Part shown: positions 1 to 5,522 of the stretch, piece by piece
Layout of the letters: the number at the start of each line of letters is the position of its first letter
Position numbering within the stretch: the stretch's first letter is position 1
Assembly: GCA_964648215.1 (NCBI GenBank)
Contig: CAZYMF010000285.1
Location: forward strand, 1 to 5,522
DNA: 5,522 nucleotides
Source of the DNA: CAZYMF01 sp964648215
GTDB lineage: Bacteria > Desulfobacterota > Binatia > HRBIN30 > JACQVA1
Direction of reading: 5' to 3'
Position numbers and translations under genes: made by a program
Notes under the pieces: model-generated
Databases searched by the model: none
What the model saw: only the letters and a program-made list of their open reading frames with translations
What the model was told of the DNA's origin: nothing

Positions 1-1034
1 CCGGTTCCCGTTTCGCGAAAGCTCGGGAAGCCGGCACGGAAGGCGGCGAGGTAGGGTTGCGGCGCCAGGAGCGGGTGCAGCGGCCGTCCGAGCACCTCGT
101 CGGCGGCGTATCCGAACATCGTGGCGGCAGCGTCGTTCCAGAACGAGATGTTGCCTTCGGGGTCCATCATGATGACCGCGTCGTGCGCCGCCGCCGCCAT
201 CGTGCGAATCGTGGTCTCGCTGTCTCTGAGCCGGTCTTCGACCTGGGCTCGCTGCGTGATCTCCCGCCGCAGCTCCTCGGTCCGCTGCTCCACTCGCTGC
301 TCGAGCTCGTCGCGAGCCTTGGACAGCGCCGCATCGCGCGTCTGGATCTGCGTGAGCATTTCGTTGAAGGCGTCGATCAGCAGGCCGACTTCGTCTTCGG
401 CGCGCTTGGTTGCCCGCACGGTGTAGTCCTTCCCGACGGACACGGCCTTGGCGGTGGCGGCAAGGTCGCCAAGGGGCTCCGAGATGAGTCGTTGCAGCCT
501 CGAGGCGAGCAGGAGGGCGAGCAGGCTCGAAGCGAGCAGCACCACCATGACGATCACTCCGAAGAGCTCCAGGCGGGCGGTCACCTGACGCAGGTCGGAG
601 CGCAGGTACAGGGTGCCGATTGTCTGGCCGTCGAGGACGATCTGGTGGAAGAGATCGAGGCGGTCATGAACAAAGCGGGCGCCCTCGCTTCCTGCCGCGG
701 TGGGCAGGGCCGCGACGGGTGCACCGTCACGCAGGTACTGGGCCAAGCGCCGGCCGTCCTTGGTGAAGATGCACGCGGATACGATGTGCGGATCGACCCG
801 CAGTCCGCCGAGCGTTTCCGCCGCCGCCCGGGCATCCTCGAAAGCGATGGCCGCGGTGCTGTTGGCGGCGATGATCTCGGCGCGTATGCGCAGCGCCTCG
901 ACCCTCGACTGCCGAAAGGTGACGAAGTCGAACACCGCCAACCCCGTGCACGCCAGCAGCAACGAGACGATGCTGATCAGCATGATGATCAGCGTCAGCT
1001 TGCGCCGGATCGATCCTTCCCGCAGCCAGCGCAT
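1..1034 (-). CDS. CHASE8-HAMP-PAS membrane sensor protein (N-terminal 344 residues; output domain lies outside the window)
   Basis: Inner-membrane signal transducer, partial: the frame is still open at the left edge. Order seen: basic N-terminus; TM1 about 13-36; periplasmic CHASE8-type domain about 37-150, with the typical stretch IIAANSTAAIAFEDARAAAETL; TM2 about 157-178; HAMP about 179-231 with P187 and the DEVG motif at 214-217; charged coiled coil about 232-272; PAS from about 273, still running at the edge with PSFRETGTG. CHASE8 is the periplasmic domain of YfiN-type diguanylate cyclases. Coiled coil plus PAS of this style most often leads into a histidine kinase, but GGDEF is possible. 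The ATG at 1034 follows the upstream stop after 1 nt and has AAGG 7 nt upstream, inside the preceding gene, so coupled translation is likely. The YfiR-like neighbour suggests that YfiR binds or represses this protein; that is inference. Architecture is clear; output is unknown. Confidence 0.88.
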   Translation of the reverse strand, partial: MRWLREGSIRRKLTLIIMLISIVSLLLACTGLAVFDFVTFRQSRVEALRIRAEIIAANSTAAIAFEDARAAAETLGGLRVDPHIVSACIFTKDGRRLAQYLRDGAPVAALPTAAGSEGARFVHDRLDLFHQIVLDGQTIGTLYLRSDLRQVTARLELFGVIVMVVLLASSLLALLLASRLQRLISEPLGDLAATAKAVSVGKDYTVRATKRAEDEVGLLIDAFNEMLTQIQTRDAALSKARDELEQRVEQRTEELRREITQRAQVEDRLRDSETTIRTMAAAAHDAVIMMDPEGNISFWNDAAATMFGYAADEVLGRPLHPLLAPQPYLAAFRAGFPSFRETGT

Positions 1035-1035
1035 G

Positions 1036-1590
1036 CTACCGCCTTGCCCCCGGCTGCCCGACGACGAAATCGGCCAGCTTCAGGAGCTTCGAGCTGATCT
1101 TGATGCCGGCCTCGGAGGCGGCGTTGAGGTTGACCGAAAAATGGACCTTGTTGTCGCGAATCGTGAAAAGGATCATCCCACCGGCTTGGAGGAAGTCGGC
1201 GGACTCGCCGACGGTGAGCGCGCTGGATGACCGTAACGCTGCGAGGGATCGGTCCAGGTCCGCCGACTCGGCGCCGCCGAGGAAGGCGATGTGACATTGC
1301 GTCGCTTGCTCGGCGCGGGCGAGACGCAGGACGAGCAGCTTGTGCTCGCCGATCGTCTTGCCTTGAATGACTTCATCGAGGTCGGCGCCGAACGGATCAC
1401 TGCCGACCACGCAGACTCGCAGCGGCGCGGTGGGCTGCGCAAAGGCTTCGGGCGGCCACTCGACGAAGCGGCCGAAGTTGTAGAGGAACGCCGCTTTGAC
1501 CTGATACTCGCCGGCGACGGGCAGCTCGGCCGTTGCCCGAACCCCGTGCAGCAGAAGGAGCGCCCCGACGATCAATGCTGTCGCCCGCAT
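1036..1590 (-). CDS. YfiR-family (DUF4154) periplasmic protein
   Basis: Secreted periplasmic protein of 184 residues, the usual size for the family. A signal peptide spans about 1-21 (hydrophobic ALIVGALLLL, then RATA before ELPV). The DUF4154 domain covers about 28-176: it opens with EYQVKAAFLYNFGRFVEWP and closes with the family-typical VHFSVNLNAASEAGIKIS and SKLLKLADF. In Pseudomonas, YfiR represses the CHASE8 diguanylate cyclase YfiN and is relieved by the outer-membrane lipoprotein YfiB. C60 and C99 are 39 residues apart, the spacing I recall for one YfiR disulfide (C71-C110); no second pair is present. The start has AAGGA 5 nt upstream. The gene lies 14 nt after the TonB receptor stop and 1 nt before the CHASE8 sensor, so the three are probably one transcript. 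Inferred role: periplasmic link between receptor and sensor. Confidence 0.9.
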   Translation of the reverse strand: MRATALIVGALLLLHGVRATAELPVAGEYQVKAAFLYNFGRFVEWPPEAFAQPTAPLRVCVVGSDPFGADLDEVIQGKTIGEHKLLVLRLARAEQATQCHIAFLGGAESADLDRSLAALRSSSALTVGESADFLQAGGMILFTIRDNKVHFSVNLNAASEAGIKISSKLLKLADFVVGQPGARR

Positions 1591-1604
1591 CGCAGTCCTT
1601 CACA

Positions 1605-3644
1605 TCAGAAACGCCACCGGATCTGCCCGAAGATCGCCCGCTTCACGTCCACGGTCTCGCCGCTGGTGAAGGTCGACGGGAACTCGGCGTGGCGGTTGTC
1701 GAGCAGGTCCTGCACCGTCACGCTCAGCTCGAGCTTCTCGGAGGGATGCCATCCCAGACGCACATCGGGGCGGATGTAGCTGGGTATTGCCGAGACCGCT
1801 GGTCCGAGTGCGACTTGCAGGTGGTCGACGTAGTAGACAGCCATGTCCAGCTCGAGGTGCCAGGGCAGATTCAGGGAGGCTCGCATGTTGAACTGGTTTC
1901 GCGGGTCGCTCTTCGCTTGCGTGGTCGACCCGGCGTCTTGGCTCGAGGATTGGAGGTGCAGATGCTCATCGAGCCACGAATACCCCCCCGCCAGCTTCAG
2001 CCAGGTCGTTGGTGCCCAGGTGCCGGCCACCTCGACACCGTAGGTCTCGCCGTCCATGCCGTTGTCGAAGCGAAACGGCACCACGTAGTGCGGCGTTGGC
2101 TGCGGATCGAAGAACGGTGCTTCCGGCTCCTGCGTTCGCAGATCGTTATACTCATTGTAAAACGTGGCGATGTCCAGGAACACATGGGGCAGGGGCTCGA
2201 CGCGATACCCCAGCTCGTAGGCGAGCACTGTTTCGCTGACAAAGTCGTGATTGCCGAGCACGGTCAGTACCGTGGGGAGTTGGCCGGATGGCGGGGGGAC
2301 TACCGCCAGGTTGTACTGAATGTCGCGGTCGATGCGGGCGGGCGAACGTACCGCACGCGAGATCGCCGCCCAGAGAGTGTGCCGGAGGCTCGGTGTCCAC
2401 AACAGCCGCCCACTCGGTTGGTATTCGAAGCCGGTATAGTCATTGTGCTCGAACTTGGAGCCGACAATCAGATGGAGACGATCGGTGACCAGGGTGACGT
2501 CGTCCTGCAGAAAGGCGCTGGCCAAGTTGAGGCCGCGACTACTCGGCGTGATCGAGGCGTCGAAGGTGTTGTTGATGTGATCGGTGGTAAACCGATAGCC
2601 GAGTCCCCACACGACCTCATGGCGCGGCAGTAGCTGGAAGCGATGCTGCAGGTCGATGTCGAGGGTGTCGCGGACTTCCCTGTTCAATAGTTCTTGCTCG
2701 CTCCGTTCGTAGTATGCCTGGAGGATCGCATTCGAACGCGCGGAGAAGCGGTGATGCCAACGTCCGACCACGTCGCCTCCGGCAACCGTATCTCGCTCGG
2801 GCATGGTTGTGGCGTACGGGGGAGAGAGGGAGTTGCGCTTGGTGAGCTGGCCGACGTCACCGCGGTAAATGTCCCCTTGGAGCATCACACTGTCGTGTGT
2901 CGTGGCATCCCAGTCGAGCCGGAAGCCGCTCCGGCCGATTTGCCAGTCATCGGCCGCGTCGAGGCCGCTGGTGGTGACGAACTGGTCGTGATTGAGATAT
3001 TTGACATACGCTCGCAGATAGAGATTCTCGCCCGCCCGGACACCGTATCGCGCCTCTCCGATGCCGCGGACCTCCTTGCCGCCGGAGACGCTGATCAGCC
3101 CGCCCTGAGTGTCGCGGGCCGATTTGGTGATGATGTTGATCACGCCGTTGACGGCATTGGCGCCCCAGAGGGTTCCGCCCGGACCGCGGATCACTTCGAT
3201 GCGATCGATGTCCTCCAGCATCGTGTCCTGCACGTCCCAGAACACGCCTGCGAACAATGGGTCGTACAGGGTGCGCCCGTCGAGCAGGACGAGTAGCTTG
3301 TTGGAGAACTCGCTGTTGAAGCCGCGGGCGCTGATCGCCCACTTGTTCGCATCGATGCGCGCCACCTCGACGCCGGGTACCATCCGTAGCGCCTCGGCGA
3401 TGCTGGTCGCCCCGGAGCGGCGCAGGTCTTCCTGGGTGATCACGTAGACCGCCGCCGGCGCGTCGAACAGCCGCTCCTCCTTCTTCGAGACGGACGTGAC
3501 CTCGACGTTCATCAGCTCTTCGATGCTCAACGTGGTCAGATCGCCCGCGACCCGCTCCGTCGCGCCGACGGCGCTCCCTCCGCCGGTCAGCCCGATGATC
3601 GCGGCAACGATGAGCAGGCAGGGATGCTGCCGGACGCATTTCAT
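1605..3644 (-). CDS. TonB-dependent outer-membrane receptor
   Basis: Complete 679-residue outer-membrane beta-barrel transporter or receptor, energised through TonB-ExbBD. A signal peptide covers about 1-28. A short conserved leader follows (LSIEELMNVEVTSVSKK, 39-55), with VEVTSVS as a candidate TonB box. The plug domain spans about 57-174 and shows SIAEALRMVPGVEV, ISARGF, LLVLLDGRTLYDP, IDRIEVIRGPGGTLWGANAV and NGVINIITK. The barrel runs from about 190 to the C-terminal RWRF, ending in the aromatic residue expected for BAM-dependent insertion. There is no N-terminal STN signalling extension, so it is not a FecA-type transducer acting through FecR and an ECF sigma factor. The start is supported by GAGGAG 8 nt upstream. 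It is first in a probable operon with the YfiR-like protein and the CHASE8 sensor. The ligand is not predictable; such receptors are often annotated cobalamin- or siderophore-type by distant homology only. Confidence 0.93.
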   Translation of the reverse strand: MKCVRQHPCLLIVAAIIGLTGGGSAVGATERVAGDLTTLSIEELMNVEVTSVSKKEERLFDAPAAVYVITQEDLRRSGATSIAEALRMVPGVEVARIDANKWAISARGFNSEFSNKLLVLLDGRTLYDPLFAGVFWDVQDTMLEDIDRIEVIRGPGGTLWGANAVNGVINIITKSARDTQGGLISVSGGKEVRGIGEARYGVRAGENLYLRAYVKYLNHDQFVTTSGLDAADDWQIGRSGFRLDWDATTHDSVMLQGDIYRGDVGQLTKRNSLSPPYATTMPERDTVAGGDVVGRWHHRFSARSNAILQAYYERSEQELLNREVRDTLDIDLQHRFQLLPRHEVVWGLGYRFTTDHINNTFDASITPSSRGLNLASAFLQDDVTLVTDRLHLIVGSKFEHNDYTGFEYQPSGRLLWTPSLRHTLWAAISRAVRSPARIDRDIQYNLAVVPPPSGQLPTVLTVLGNHDFVSETVLAYELGYRVEPLPHVFLDIATFYNEYNDLRTQEPEAPFFDPQPTPHYVVPFRFDNGMDGETYGVEVAGTWAPTTWLKLAGGYSWLDEHLHLQSSSQDAGSTTQAKSDPRNQFNMRASLNLPWHLELDMAVYYVDHLQVALGPAVSAIPSYIRPDVRLGWHPSEKLELSVTVQDLLDNRHAEFPSTFTSGETVDVKRAIFGQIRWRF

Positions 3645-3652
3645 CGCGTTGG

Positions 3653-3658
3653 CTCCTC
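3653..3658 (-). promoter_or_regulatory. Shine-Dalgarno site of the TonB receptor gene
   Basis: GAGGAG on the minus strand, with an 8-nt spacer to the ATG at 3644. It supports the annotated start, which also gives a complete signal peptide. Confidence 0.7.
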
Positions 3659-3753
3659 AGGTTCTCGGCCCGTGCGGACGGTGGCCTTGGTTTCGGGGTG
3701 TGAGCGGCGGGGTCACCGCGCCCCCGGTGTGCGATGGTTGCCGGGCGGAATGC

Positions 3754-3791
3754 TCCGGCCGGTGTCCACGCCATCGTGGCTGCCGGCTGGG
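3754..3791. repeat. Long imperfect inverted repeat (hairpin)
   Basis: GCCGG (3758-3762) pairs with CCGGC (3783-3787), and CCACG (3766-3770) with CGTGG (3775-3779), around a CCAT loop. Plus-strand RNA adds G-U pairs between the two arms and outside, giving a near-continuous stem with one mismatch. Minus-strand RNA would have A-C mismatches there and be weaker. It lies about 110-147 nt upstream of the receptor start and about 280 nt upstream of the flavoprotein start. Function unknown. Confidence 0.4.
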
Positions 3792-3836
3792 TGTCGAGAT
3801 GTCCGCGTGGGCAAACAAACGCATGGGCGCCCAGTG

Positions 3837-3859
3837 TGCATCCGAACGTCTCGGATGCA
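3837..3859. repeat. Perfect 9-bp inverted repeat with 5-nt loop
   Basis: TGCATCCGA (3837-3845) and TCGGATGCA (3851-3859) are exact reverse complements separated by ACGTC. No T-tract follows directly on either strand, so it is unlikely to be an intrinsic terminator. Its place between divergent promoters suits an operator or an mRNA leader structure. It overlaps the palindrome at 3852-3863. Confidence 0.5.
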
Positions 3860-3863
3860 TCCG
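3852..3863. promoter_or_regulatory. 12-bp perfect palindrome, candidate operator
   Basis: CGGATGCATCCG is fully self-complementary. With the arm at 3837-3845 it gives three copies of the half-site GCATCCG (3838-3844, 3851-3858 region inverted, 3857-3863) within 26 bp. This is the pattern expected for a dimeric regulator with more than one binding register. It is a candidate only; no regulator is encoded in the window. Confidence 0.35.
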
Positions 3864-3907
3864 GCGGGCCAACAGCCAGGAGACGGTGCCCGCTGCGTGC
3901 CGCGCGC

Positions 3908-3948
3908 GTTCGCCGGATGGAGCAGCCTATGATCCGGCGCCGGCGAAC
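3908..3948. repeat. Inverted repeat with two mutually exclusive pairings
   Basis: GTTCGCCGG (3908-3916) is the exact reverse complement of CCGGCGAAC (3940-3948), with a 23-nt loop. The inner part can instead pair CGCCGGAT (3911-3918) with ATCCGGCG (3932-3939) around a 13-nt loop. The two stems share bases and cannot both form. The motif is GC-rich, so chance is possible. Confidence 0.35.
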
Positions 3949-3950
3949 AT

Positions 3951-3966
3951 CGGTTTTGCGGTTTTG
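3951..3966 (+). repeat. Tandem 8-bp repeat CGGTTTTG x2
   Basis: Two adjacent copies of CGGTTTTG followed by CG, a T-rich island in an otherwise GC-rich region, about 105 nt upstream of the flavoprotein start. It could be part of a promoter or protein-binding site; no further evidence. Confidence 0.35.
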
Positions 3967-4033
3967 CGAAAGCTCACTCCCAAACGGGGGACCGGCCGCG
4001 GGCGCAGGAGTCGGGTGATTCCCCGCCCCCCCT

Positions 4034-4061
4034 TTGTCCCGGTCCCCTTCTTCGCTATGCT
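4034..4061 (+). promoter_or_regulatory. Weak promoter-like element before the flavoprotein gene
   Basis: TTGTCC (4034-4039) and TATGCT (4056-4061) are separated by 16 bp. The -10 match is fair and the -35 match poor. A start of transcription about 7-10 nt downstream would fall at or just before the GTG at 4071, giving a leaderless or nearly leaderless mRNA, consistent with the absence of a Shine-Dalgarno sequence. Inference only. Confidence 0.25.
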
Positions 4062-4070
4062 GCGGCGCTT

Positions 4071-5426
4071 GTGACGGTCCCGAGATACATAGTCGCGATC
4101 ATCGGCGGCGCCACCGCGGGCGCGGAGACGGCGGCGTTGCTGGCGCAACGTGACGTGGCGTCGGTGGTTTTCGAGCAGAACCCGCGGCCCTACGGCAAGA
4201 TCGAGGACGGCTTGCCGCGCTGGCACGTCAAGCTGCGCCACAAGGAGTACGCCACCATCAACGGCAATCTCGACCGGCCCGAGGTCTACTTCGTGCCCAA
4301 CACCAAGATCGGGCGCGACATCGACTTTCGCGCGTTGGTGAACGAGTGGGGGTTCACCTCGGTCATCCTGGCGCACGGCGCCTGGCGCGATCGGCCGCTG
4401 CCCGTGGACGGGGCCGATGACTACGTCGGTCGCGGGTTGCTGTACCAGAACCTGTTCATTCACTGGTTCAATCACTGCGACGAGCGCGGCTACGACGGCC
4501 CCCGCTACCAGGTGGAGGACGGAACCATCGTCGTCGGCGGCGGTCTGGCGTCGGTCGACGTCAGCAAGGTGCTGCAGATCGAGGTCGTGCGCCAGGCGCT
4601 GCGGCAGCGGGGGATCGAGGAGGACATGCTCCACCTCGAGCATGCCGGCATTCCCGCCGTGCTGAAGCAGCACGGGCTCAGCTGGGAAGCGCTGGGGCTG
4701 CGCGGCGCCACCCTGTTCTACCGCCGGCGGGTCGAAGACATGCCGTTGGTCGACATGCCCGCGGGGGCGGACGAGGCGCGCCGCAAGAAGGCCGAGGCGA
4801 CGCGGCGGCGCCTGATCGACAAGGCGACGCAGAAGTACCTGTTCCGGGTCCGTCCGCTGCGAGCGCCCGCCGGGCTGATCGTCGAGGCGGACCGTTTGGT
4901 CGGCCTCCGCTTTCAACGCACCGAGGTGAAGGCGGGCAAGGTGGTGCCGGTGGCGGCGGACATCGAGGACGTGCGCGGGCCGCTGGTCATCAGCTCGATC
5001 GGCAGCGTGCCCGAGCCCATGGCCGGCATTCCGCAACGCGGTGAGCTCTACGACTACACCGATCCCGATCTCGGACGCGTGCGCGGCTACGAGACCGTGT
5101 TCGGCACCGGCAACGTGGTCACCGGCAAAGGCAACATCGTCTCCTCGCGCCGTCACAGTATCGAGACGGTGGGCAAGCTGATCGAGCAGTTTCTCGGGAT
5201 CGGCAGCGACGGACACGAGGGCGAGGAGGAGCTGCTGGAGCCGTTGACGGCCGCGGCGAGCGCGGCGGCGACGCAGATGGCGGACTGGGTCGACGGCCGG
5301 CGGCCGACCACGGCCGCGCAGGTGGCGAGCATCCTGCGGCGCGTGCGTGATCGCCAGCGCGCCGTCGGCTACACCGGCTCCTACCGCGAGTGGATCGACA
5401 GAGCCACGCCGCCGGATCTGGGCTAA
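4071..5426 (+). CDS. FAD/NADP oxidoreductase of the adrenodoxin reductase (FprA) / glutamate synthase small-subunit type
   Basis: Soluble cytoplasmic flavoprotein, 451 residues, matching the roughly 450-residue adrenodoxin reductase/FprA family. That family moves electrons between NADP(H) and a ferredoxin-like partner through FAD. Domains: FAD-binding Rossmann start at 7-40 with IIGGATAG (second Gly of GxGxxG is Ala14) and an acidic residue, E35, after beta-2; AHGAWRDRPLPVDG (101-114) as in the family's AxGxxxDRxLxIPG segment; NAD(P) Rossmann motif IVVGGGLAS (153-161); YRRR at 217-220, where the family has paired Arg for the NADP phosphate; a late Gly-rich FAD segment, GTGNVVTGKGN (345-355), then HSIETVG. 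A helical tail of about 60 residues follows. The single Cys (136) excludes a built-in Fe-S cluster. The GTG start has no Shine-Dalgarno, but beta-1 begins at residue 6, so a later start is unlikely. The electron partner is unknown and no ferredoxin gene is adjacent. Confidence 0.85.
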   Translation: MTVPRYIVAIIGGATAGAETAALLAQRDVASVVFEQNPRPYGKIEDGLPRWHVKLRHKEYATINGNLDRPEVYFVPNTKIGRDIDFRALVNEWGFTSVILAHGAWRDRPLPVDGADDYVGRGLLYQNLFIHWFNHCDERGYDGPRYQVEDGTIVVGGGLASVDVSKVLQIEVVRQALRQRGIEEDMLHLEHAGIPAVLKQHGLSWEALGLRGATLFYRRRVEDMPLVDMPAGADEARRKKAEATRRRLIDKATQKYLFRVRPLRAPAGLIVEADRLVGLRFQRTEVKAGKVVPVAADIEDVRGPLVISSIGSVPEPMAGIPQRGELYDYTDPDLGRVRGYETVFGTGNVVTGKGNIVSSRRHSIETVGKLIEQFLGIGSDGHEGEEELLEPLTAAASAAATQMADWVDGRRPTTAAQVASILRRVRDRQRAVGYTGSYREWIDRATPPDLG

Positions 5427-5471
5427 CAGCCCGTTGAAAATCGCGACGACGCCCTTCGACAAGCACAGCGC

Positions 5472-5489
5472 GGGCTGCGCCCGCAGCCC
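5472..5489. terminator. Strong hairpin downstream of the flavoprotein gene, possible terminator
   Basis: GGGCTGC (5472-5478) pairs perfectly with GCAGCCC (5483-5489) around a GCCC loop, 46 nt after the stop. An outer TTCGAC (5455-5460) can pair with GTCGAA (5493-5498). No T-tract follows on either strand, so classic intrinsic termination is doubtful. It may equally be part of an intergenic repeat element. Confidence 0.35.
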
Positions 5490-5515
5490 AAAGTCGAAAG
5501 CTCAAAGTCGAAAGC
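5489..5515 (+). repeat. 13-bp direct repeat CAAAGTCGAAAGC x2, period 14
   Basis: Exact copies at 5489-5501 and 5503-5515, separated by one base. They begin at the last base of the hairpin 3' arm and continue toward the right window edge. Internally each carries an AAAGTCG heptamer-like unit. Probably a short non-coding repeat tract that may continue past the window. Confidence 0.6.
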
Positions 5516-5522
5516 GACCGAG

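Larger units (their letters stand above)
3645..4070. other. Non-coding region between divergent genes
   Basis: A 426-bp gap between the minus-strand receptor operon and the plus-strand flavoprotein gene. Open frames inside it are rich in Arg, Pro and Gly and show no recognisable protein motif or well-placed ribosome site, so I see no gene. It must hold both promoters. I found no convincing sigma-70 or sigma-54 promoter for the receptor operon. I looked for cobalamin (B12-box), TPP and c-di-GMP (GEMM) riboswitch cores on the minus strand and saw none. What stands out is a cluster of inverted repeats, listed separately, and a pyrimidine-rich tract at about 4019-4053. Confidence 0.75.

Noticed and set aside
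13..22. Repeat GCGAAAGCTC shared with 3966-3975
   Set aside because: A single ten-base match between a coding and a non-coding site, with no flanking similarity; chance is the simplest explanation.
57..1097. 346-residue plus-strand open frame
   Set aside because: Antisense to the CHASE8-HAMP-PAS sensor, which has clear domain motifs on the other strand. The product is rich in Arg, Gln and His and resembles no family; long antisense frames are expected at this GC content.
1533..2633. 366-residue plus-strand open frame
   Set aside because: Antisense to the TonB receptor barrel and the start of the YfiR-like gene; no recognisable domain and no ribosome site.
2947..3774. 275-residue minus-strand open frame overlapping the receptor N-terminus
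   Set aside because: A different frame of the same strand over the plug-domain codons. The product is almost all Arg, Ala, Gly and His, a frame-shadow composition.
3645..3900. c-di-GMP (GEMM) or cobalamin riboswitch upstream of the receptor operon
   Set aside because: Expected from context, and AACCATCGCACACCGG at 3724-3739 (minus) recalls part of a GEMM stem, but the conserved GEMM core and the B12-box are not present.
3927..5462. 511-residue minus-strand open frame, longer than the flavoprotein gene it opposes
   Set aside because: The plus strand has both nucleotide-binding motifs and family-length colinearity with adrenodoxin reductases. The minus product has no signature and looks like the mirror of GC-rich codons.
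5472..5489. Firm intrinsic terminator
   Set aside because: The stem is strong, but no run of T follows on either strand, so it is kept only as a low-confidence possibility.

Overview
The window comes from a Gram-negative, GC-rich bacterium. Outer-membrane and periplasmic proteins are encoded, GC is visibly high, and open frames appear antisense to every gene. The gene content would suit a deltaproteobacterial, Binatota-like or similar soil or sediment lineage, but no marker gene fixes the taxon.

Left part (1-3644, all minus strand): a compact three-gene set, read right to left. First is a TonB-dependent outer-membrane receptor (1605-3644). After 14 nt comes a secreted YfiR/DUF4154 periplasmic protein (1036-1590). 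After 1 nt comes an inner-membrane sensor with a periplasmic CHASE8 domain, HAMP, coiled coil and PAS (1-1034), cut by the left window edge before its output domain. YfiR and a CHASE8 protein are the repressor and target types of the Pseudomonas YfiBNR envelope-signalling system. Here the outer-membrane position, held by the lipoprotein YfiB in that system, is filled by a TonB receptor. The set therefore reads as a possible outer membrane to periplasm to inner membrane relay. The missing output domain (histidine kinase or GGDEF) decides what it controls.

Middle (3645-4070): a 426-bp region between divergent genes. It has no credible coding sequence but holds several inverted repeats. The best is a 9-bp perfect hairpin fused to a 12-bp palindrome around a GCATCCG core. 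A pyrimidine-rich tract with a weak promoter-like element runs up to the right-hand gene.

Right part (4071-5426, plus strand): a complete stand-alone FAD/NADP oxidoreductase of the adrenodoxin reductase / FprA / glutamate synthase small-subunit type. It starts at GTG without a visible Shine-Dalgarno sequence. Nothing in the sequence ties it to the receptor operon beyond divergent placement. The last ~96 bp hold a strong hairpin without a T-tract and a 13-bp direct repeat, probably part of an intergenic repeat.
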